From Ruegeria sp. R13_0 (GTDB lineage: Bacteria; Pseudomonadota; Alphaproteobacteria; Rhodobacterales; Rhodobacteraceae), in the NCBI RefSeq assembly GCF_017743995.1, contig NZ_JAGHRB010000022.1:1-48020 (forward strand): DNA of 48,020 nt, read 5' to 3'. The position numbers and the translations under genes are program-made. The notes under the pieces were generated by a model, which worked only from the letters and a program-made list of their open reading frames with translations, was not told the DNA's origin and made no database searches. Positions 43,799 to 48,020 of the stretch are shown one piece after another. Positions within the stretch are counted from its first letter, which is position 1; each line of letters opens with the position of its first letter.

Positions 43799-44497
43799 TC
43801 AAGGCTCCTTCGTAATCTCGAGGTCGCGACAGGGCGCACTGTCATCGCCAGTCGGTTGACGAACCCCATCCACGGGTTTCAAGGCGATGGTCCAATGCGT
43901 CAAACGCCCGGCAAGATTTGCGGTCAACGTCTCGGGCGGATCAAAGCCGACCAGCCGCAGCGTGTCTTCCACCTCCGGCACACTCGGAAAGCGGTAGATC
44001 GTGTCAGGGAACCTGTCCACGGCTCGCTGATCCGCCGTCGACCGGTAGCATAGCACGAACCGGCCACCGGTGCACAGGACGCGGAACGCTTCGGTGAGTT
44101 GCGCAACCGGATCCGGCCAGAAGTAGATTGTGTGGACCGAAAGCGCCTTGTCGAACCGGTTGGTGTCAAAGGGCAGCGACGCGGTGTCTGCATGATGCAG
44201 CGTGAGCCGCATGTCCCAGACAGCCTCGCGGTTGCGTGCACCCGCGCGCCTCAGCATGACCTCGGAGAAATCCACGCCGGCGCTTTCCCTCAAACGCACC
44301 TTTCGATCCGCCTTGAAAAGCGTCTCGCCATGGCCGCAGCCGATGTCGATCAGGCGGTCGCCGTACTCGAGATCAAGCAATTCGAGGGCACGGTCATTCT
44401 CAGGTCGCGTTTCGCGGGCCATGACGCGGGCAACGATGGCACCCAGCAGTCCTGTCGGGCGGCGCCCCTGGCGGGCAATGAATTCAGGTTTGGTCAT
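43799..44497 (-). CDS. Class I SAM-dependent methyltransferase
   Basis: A 232-residue methyltransferase. SAM-binding motif I is LIDIGCGHGE (about 49-58), the next acidic strand end is in AGVDFSEVML, and ALSVHTIYFWPD and AFRVLCTGGRFVL are late motifs of the UbiE/Coq5-like group. The start at 44497 is chosen because it follows GAGGAGCCTCAC; a longer start at 44533 is less likely. It begins 28 bases after the DUF2147-fused hydroxylase gene and is closely coupled to the deiodinase-like gene. Confidence 0.85.
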   Translation of the reverse strand: MTKPEFIARQGRRPTGLLGAIVARVMARETRPENDRALELLDLEYGDRLIDIGCGHGETLFKADRKVRLRESAGVDFSEVMLRRAGARNREAVWDMRLTLHHADTASLPFDTNRFDKALSVHTIYFWPDPVAQLTEAFRVLCTGGRFVLCYRSTADQRAVDRFPDTIYRFPSVPEVEDTLRLVGFDPPETLTANLAGRLTHWTIALKPVDGVRQPTGDDSAPCRDLEITKEP

Positions 44498-44525
44498 GTG
44501 AGGCTCCTCGTTTCGACATCCGGGA

Positions 44526-45722
44526 TCAATCAACGCTGCTCAAGACGCGTCGGAGCGCATGAACCGAGTGCCAGCGTTGCGTGGTGCAGAAAGGGCCGGC
44601 GCAGCCCCTCAGGGAAATGGCATCCGGTCCCTGCCGCGTGATCGAACCGCGATAGGTGCGCCCGTCCTCTGGGCTAAGGAGTCGTCCCGACCAGCTTTCT
44701 CCAGAACGTCGCAGGTCGGTGACGATGACATCGCCCGGTTGCGCGTATGCGGTATCGGCTGGGTCCCAGGCCCAGACCATCCGGCCACAGGTCGCCGCGG
44801 TTTCGATCTCGCAGGGCGCGAATTCCACGACGATCCCGAGACCCGGCGAGGCATATGCACCGGTTAGAGCGTCGGCACGAGCCTCACTGGCGCCGAGACC
44901 AACGATAATGGCTGCGGCGAGAAGCATGGCGCGCGCCTCCGGTGTCGAAAGCGGCCGCGCGACCCGCCGGAATTCTTCGTGGTAACTCGGGTGCTCGGTC
45001 CCCATCCAGCGATCCCACCAGGTGAAGTAGAGGCCGAGATTGTATCCGGCATGGGCGTGATGAAGGTCGTGATGTGTGACGGTTGTCATCCATCTGAACA
45101 GCGGTCTGCCGTGGCGGTTGGCCGGGAACAGCTCGTACCCCGAATGCCCGATCGCGTTGCGCAGCATCATATGCGTGACGAATATGAGGATCGCGACCGG
45201 ATGGGCGGGCAGTAGAAGCAGGATCAATGGCAGGAAGATGGCATTCGCAATCGCCTCGCCTAGATCGAAGCTGTAGGATGTGAAGGGCGTCGGATTGTGC
45301 GAGCGATGATGCAGCCGATGAAAGCGCCGGAATAGCGGCGGATAATGCAGCAGCCGGTGCGACCAGTAGAACCAGGCATCGTGCGCGACGATAAGAACGG
45401 CAGTACTGAAGGCCAAATAAGCCCAGCCATAAGCACCGATCTCCGTATAGATCGGGACGATCCCTGCTTCGGCCCCCAACACGATCAGCGTCCCGTTCAG
45501 CGAGAAGACAAGAACCGTGCGCAGGCTGGCCAGGACCTCGCGCCGAATCTGACCGCCGGGCGGATCGCCGGCCCTGATCTTCCAGGCCCTGAGCCGGGCA
45601 GCGAGAAGGAGGTTGACGATCAGGTACACGCCGCCTGCGCCAATCGCATAACGCAGGAAATCTGTAGCGAGGACGCCGGAAAAGACCCCGGCGAGGTGAG
45701 TGAAAAGGCATGGCTCCGGCAT
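44526..45722 (-). CDS. Fatty acid hydroxylase/sterol desaturase fused to a DUF2147 domain
   Basis: A 398-residue protein. The N-terminal membrane part has histidine boxes HRLLH (122-126), HRLHH (135-139) and HHDLHH (217-222), with NLGLYFTWWDRWMGT closing the domain. Residues about 262-286 look like a complete signal peptide (MLLAAAIIVGLG then ASEARADA). They are followed by a DUF2147 domain (GAYASPGLGIVVEFAPCE, CGRMVWAWDP, GRLLSPEDGRTYRGS). An in-frame ATG at 44927 with GGAGG at 44936-44940 could start the DUF2147 part separately. First gene of a three-gene operon facing an AraC gene. Confidence 0.82.
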   Translation of the reverse strand: MPEPCLFTHLAGVFSGVLATDFLRYAIGAGGVYLIVNLLLAARLRAWKIRAGDPPGGQIRREVLASLRTVLVFSLNGTLIVLGAEAGIVPIYTEIGAYGWAYLAFSTAVLIVAHDAWFYWSHRLLHYPPLFRRFHRLHHRSHNPTPFTSYSFDLGEAIANAIFLPLILLLLPAHPVAILIFVTHMMLRNAIGHSGYELFPANRHGRPLFRWMTTVTHHDLHHAHAGYNLGLYFTWWDRWMGTEHPSYHEEFRRVARPLSTPEARAMLLAAAIIVGLGASEARADALTGAYASPGLGIVVEFAPCEIETAATCGRMVWAWDPADTAYAQPGDVIVTDLRRSGESWSGRLLSPEDGRTYRGSITRQGPDAISLRGCAGPFCTTQRWHSVHALRRVLSSVD

Positions 45723-45789
45723 GGTCTGCTCCTGATCTGAGTTGCTTCAGGCCACATTGCGGAACCGGAGCACGAACTCGCGCCGTTTT

Positions 45790-45843
45790 CGAAATGCACC
45801 GCGAAGTTTCCGGAATCGGCGCGAATTCTCGGAAATCGGTGCG
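45790..45843. promoter_or_regulatory. Three related direct repeats in the hydroxylase/AraC promoter gap
   Basis: CGAAATGCACCGCG (from 45790), CGGAATCGGCGCG (from 45811) and CGGAAATCGGTGCG (from 45830) recur at about two-helix-turn spacing (21 and 19 bases). They lie between the divergent operon and the AraC gene, as expected for AraC binding sites. Confidence 0.45.
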
Positions 45844-45887
45844 TCGACTTCGTTGACCGAATTGCCTGTCTGGGGTTCGCTGGGCTC

Positions 45888-46919
45888 ATGGATGACCTGC
45901 TGGTAAGACTGGACCTCGTTTTGAGAGGCGGTGCGGTGACCGCGCTCGCCATCTGCGCGGTCATCTTCCTGGCCGACCGTACCCAGTGGCCAAGAAGCCT
46001 CTCGGTGCCCACACTGTGCGTGGGGTTAGGTGCCTACTTGCTCGTCTCAACACCAAGCATAGGGCTCTCTGGGACCTCGCCGGCAGTAATCCTCGTCATG
46101 ATGGCTGGAGTAGTGCCGATCCTGGCGGTTTGGGCCGGTGCGGAGCTGTTCTTTGACCAGCCCGATTACCGTCCCTGGCACGGCGTGGTAGCCACGCTTG
46201 TCGCAGCAAGCGCGTGGTTTGCTCCCGCTCATCTTTTCGTAGCAACCGTCAGGGGCGTCCTTGTCGTCCTGCTCTACATGGGCCTGCTTTACATTGCGCT
46301 CTCTACCGCCGCCGATGACCTCGTCGAAAGCCGTCGGCGGTTCCGACGTTGGTTCGTGGCTTTGATGGCACTGACCGGTCTGGGGATTTCGCTGGTCGAG
46401 TTGCTGCGACTCGATGCCGACCTGCCCCCTGTGGTCTACCCGCTGCATGCCTCGGTATTTTTGCTTCTGACGATCCTGTTTCTCAACTGGGCGACCCGGA
46501 TCACGGATGATCTCTGGCCGCGGCAACCGGCAATCAAGGCGAGACTGGCTGCAGACCTTTCGTCCGCCGATGCCGCGGTCCTGCAAAGGATCGAGGCAGC
46601 GATGGCGAAGGACATCTGGAAGCAGGAAGGGCTTTCGATCGCCCAACTTGCGGCCAGTGTGGATGCACCGGAGCATCGCGTTCGGCGAGCGATCAACAAG
46701 GGGCTCGGGTACAGAAACTTCGCGCAGTTTGTCAACGAACGCAGGGTCGAAGCGGCTCGGGCGATCCTGTCCGATCCTGAACGCGCCGACACGCCGATCC
46801 TGTCAATCGCCTACGATGTGGGCTTTGCGTCCCTCGGTCCTTTCAACCGCGCGTTTCGTGAAAGGTATGGTAAGTCACCGAGTGAGTATCGGTCGACGCA
46901 GGAACCGTCCAAGGTTTGA
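45888..46919 (+). CDS. AraC-family regulator with N-terminal membrane domain
   Basis: A 343-residue protein. About 200 N-terminal residues hold six to seven hydrophobic segments (for example AVTALAICAVIFLAD, PAVILVMMAGVVPILAVWAG, GVVATLVAASAWFAPAHLFVA, ASVFLLLTILFLNWA). The C-terminal AraC domain (about 235-335) reads WKQEGLSIAQLAASVDAPEHRV and ILSIAYDVGFASLGPFNRAF. Such proteins sense a membrane or envelope signal and bind DNA directly. It faces the hydroxylase-DUF2147 operon. Confidence 0.87.
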   Translation: MDDLLVRLDLVLRGGAVTALAICAVIFLADRTQWPRSLSVPTLCVGLGAYLLVSTPSIGLSGTSPAVILVMMAGVVPILAVWAGAELFFDQPDYRPWHGVVATLVAASAWFAPAHLFVATVRGVLVVLLYMGLLYIALSTAADDLVESRRRFRRWFVALMALTGLGISLVELLRLDADLPPVVYPLHASVFLLLTILFLNWATRITDDLWPRQPAIKARLAADLSSADAAVLQRIEAAMAKDIWKQEGLSIAQLAASVDAPEHRVRRAINKGLGYRNFAQFVNERRVEAARAILSDPERADTPILSIAYDVGFASLGPFNRAFRERYGKSPSEYRSTQEPSKV

Positions 46920-47220
46920 CGAATGCTGGCTCGCGAACGACTTTCAGGTCACAACCCTTTACATTTGAGGGCCATTGCAATTCGCTAGTGCAGCGAATGT
47001 CTGGACCGCGGACTGCGACCGCAGCATCTAGGAACGTCGGTGAAGGGCAGCTTTGGGCCGGAAACACGATCGTGGTTTCCCGCTTGATCCCATCACCGGC
47101 AACAAGAAAGCTTCACTGCGGCCTTTTCTGCCAGCATTCTATTGTTACAGTAAGATGGCATCGCTGATCATCGTCGTATTAGATTTTCCGCAAGTATGCC
47201 CAAGAGACATACCCCTTTAG
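46920..47220. other. Gene-free gap with degenerate repeat DNA
   Basis: No supported gene. GTGCAGCGAATGTCTGG with GACCGCGGACTGCGACCGC (46988-47023) and CTTTGGGCCGGAAAC (47051-47065) belong to the same loose repeat family as other gaps in this window. It ends at the presumed left end of the IS200-type element. Confidence 0.35.
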
Positions 47221-47287
47221 TTTCCACGTATTGGAGGAAACCCTCCGACTTCCAGTCGGATCTGCTTCAGCGTGAAAGAATCGTGTT

Positions 47288-47355
47288 ATGACCTTACCCT
47301 CTGGAAAATGAGCCGAAGCTGCTCGGAAGGCTCATTTTCCAGAGGGTAAGGTCAT
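47288..47355 (+). promoter_or_regulatory. 27-bp perfect inverted repeat over the tnpA ribosome-binding site and start
   Basis: Arms 47288-47314 and 47329-47355 are perfectly complementary, with a 14-base loop. The right arm contains the AGAGGGTAAGG ribosome-binding region and the first two bases of the tnpA ATG. In RNA this stem would hide the translation start and block read-through transcription, as known for the IS200 leader. Confidence 0.7.
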
Positions 47356-47770
47356 GCAGTATGACAGCGGTAAGCACTGCGTTTTCTATCACCGTTATCA
47401 TATCGTCTGGTCGACGAAATACCGCTACAAGGTGTTGACCGGCGGGGTGCGCCTGCGGGTGCGCGACATTATTCGTCAAGTTTGCCGCGAGAACGAGGTC
47501 GATATCCTGCGCGGGGTACTGTCCTCAGATCACGTCCACATGTTTGTGTCGGTGCCACCGAAGATCGCCATCTCCGATCTGGTGCGCAGGATGAAGGGCC
47601 GTTCGTCTCACAAAGTGCAGCGGGAGTTTCCCGTGCTGCGCAGGCGCTTCTGGGGCCGCAGGTTTTGGGGAAGAGGATACTTCTCCACCACCAACGGTGC
47701 CATTACCGAAAACATCGTCCTGCAATACCTCGAAAATCACATCGCCGATCCTACCGACGCCAGTCGGTAG
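47354..47770 (+). CDS. tnpA: IS200/IS605-family transposase TnpA (Y1 HUH)
   Basis: A 138-residue single-strand transposase. The family N-terminus YHIVWSTKYRYKVL is at about 14-27. The HUH metal motif is DHVHMFVSVPP (about 56-66), then RRMKGRSSHKV and FWGRGYF. The catalytic tyrosine is probably Tyr125 in NIVLQYLENH. Length is normal for the family. The stop codon lies inside the right-end hairpin, so gene and element end together. It appears intact. Confidence 0.92.
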   Translation: MQYDSGKHCVFYHRYHIVWSTKYRYKVLTGGVRLRVRDIIRQVCRENEVDILRGVLSSDHVHMFVSVPPKIAISDLVRRMKGRSSHKVQREFPVLRRRFWGRRFWGRGYFSTTNGAITENIVLQYLENHIADPTDASR

Positions 47771-47968
47771 TGGTTCAGTTTACGAGCACGCTCCAATGAA
47801 ACGCGGCACCAACGAGTGCCACCGGTCTGCTCGCAGCTGTGAACTCGTAGTTCGGTTCCATTTGGAAGACCAACGATCACATTGAACCCTGTTCTGTCCG
47901 TCGTCAGGGATTTTGGGACAGGTGACGGCGTGAGCTAAGAGAGGGTCTGGCGCATCTGGTTCATGTGA

Positions 47969-48020
47969 TTATGCGGCGGATTTGCGGTGAAGCAAGCGTC
48001 GCGTTTCGATGGTCTTTAGT
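47969..48020 (-). CDS. Possible C-terminal end of a gene running off the right edge
   Basis: On the minus strand the frame LKTIETRRLLHRKSAA ends at a TAA (47969-47971). Basic ends of this sort occur in transposases, but 16 residues do not allow a family call. It is the only open reading into the right edge on that strand that looks like a protein end. Confidence 0.2.
   Translation of the reverse strand, partial: LKTIETRRLLHRKSAA

Larger units (their letters stand above)
47225..47790 (+). mobile_element. IS200/IS605-family insertion element (tnpA only)
   Basis: A single-gene element. A left subterminal hairpin TCCGACT-TCC-AGTCGGA (47244-47260) and a right hairpin CTACCGAC-GCCA-GTCGGTAG (47751-47770) share the CCGAC...CCAGTCGG core. 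Such end hairpins are what the HUH transposase recognises. No terminal inverted repeats are expected for this family. The exact ends are estimated to within about 20 bases. No accessory tnpB is present. Confidence 0.7.

Noticed and set aside
44884..45711. 275-codon Arg/Ser-rich frame
   Set aside because: Shadow of the hydroxylase-DUF2147 gene in another frame.
1..48020. tRNA, rRNA, CRISPR arrays, riboswitches
   Set aside because: No clover-leaf, rRNA-like, regularly spaced repeat or riboswitch pattern was recognised by eye. A covariance-model search was not possible.

Overview
The window looks like plasmid or other accessory DNA from an alphaproteobacterium of the Rhodobacteraceae (roseobacter group). 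The clearest sign is a DnaA-like plasmid initiator beside a large ParA and a ParB. A tyrosine recombinase and an AbiE-type toxin-antitoxin pair sit on either side. The many LysR, AraC, MarR, HxlR and ArsR regulators, each facing a small metabolic or efflux unit, also fit that group, as does a DmdA-like demethylase. No taxonomic search was possible, so this assignment rests on recognised families.

Layout. 1-6.7 kb: right end of an IS6-family element, tyrosine recombinase with a recombination-site-like inverted repeat, parAB with two parS-like palindromes, an origin-like repeat region, the initiator, then abiEii/abiEi. 6.9-11.4 kb: regulators (LysR, AraC) with a methyltransferase, a GNAT acetyltransferase, an NmrA-like oxidoreductase and a DUF4345 membrane protein. 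11.9-22.05 kb: a BMP-type (nucleoside/purine-like) ABC importer facing a LysR regulator and a four-gene catabolic operon (DUF1989, amidohydrolase, imidase/PuuE-like deacetylase, amidase). This is the best candidate for an undescribed pathway, probably scavenging nitrogen from an N-heterocycle. 22.1-25.3 kb: azoreductase, FAD disulfide oxidoreductase and an SDR gene cut by a second IS6 copy, followed by a LysR remnant. 25.3-27.8 kb: VOC protein, truncated DUF1989, SMP-30 lactonase, HxlR regulator.

28-33.7 kb: SDR, RND adaptor and RND pump in one operon facing a MarR regulator with a palindromic operator. 33.7-35.9 kb: LysR facing a DmdA-like demethylase. 36.2-39.7 kb: AraC with an MFS transporter, a VOC protein and a DUF2087 protein. 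39.7-41.2 kb: an Ada-type alkylation-repair gene without its AraC domain and with a frameshifted 5' end, coupled to a 2OG-Fe(II) oxygenase. 41.5-46.9 kb: a block that looks richer in G+C by eye, with two fatty-acid-hydroxylase family proteins (one fused to DUF2147), an ArsR-rhodanese sensor, a deiodinase-like thioredoxin-fold protein, a methyltransferase and a membrane-anchored AraC regulator. 47.2-47.8 kb: an IS200-type element with a 27-bp perfect inverted repeat over the transposase start.

How it works together: the left end keeps the replicon (initiation, partition, multimer resolution, addiction). The rest is a string of separately regulated cargo cassettes for uptake and catabolism, redox or xenobiotic detoxification, efflux and alkylation repair. 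Insertion sequences and broken genes at the seams show the cargo was assembled by transfer. No tRNA, rRNA or CRISPR array was seen.
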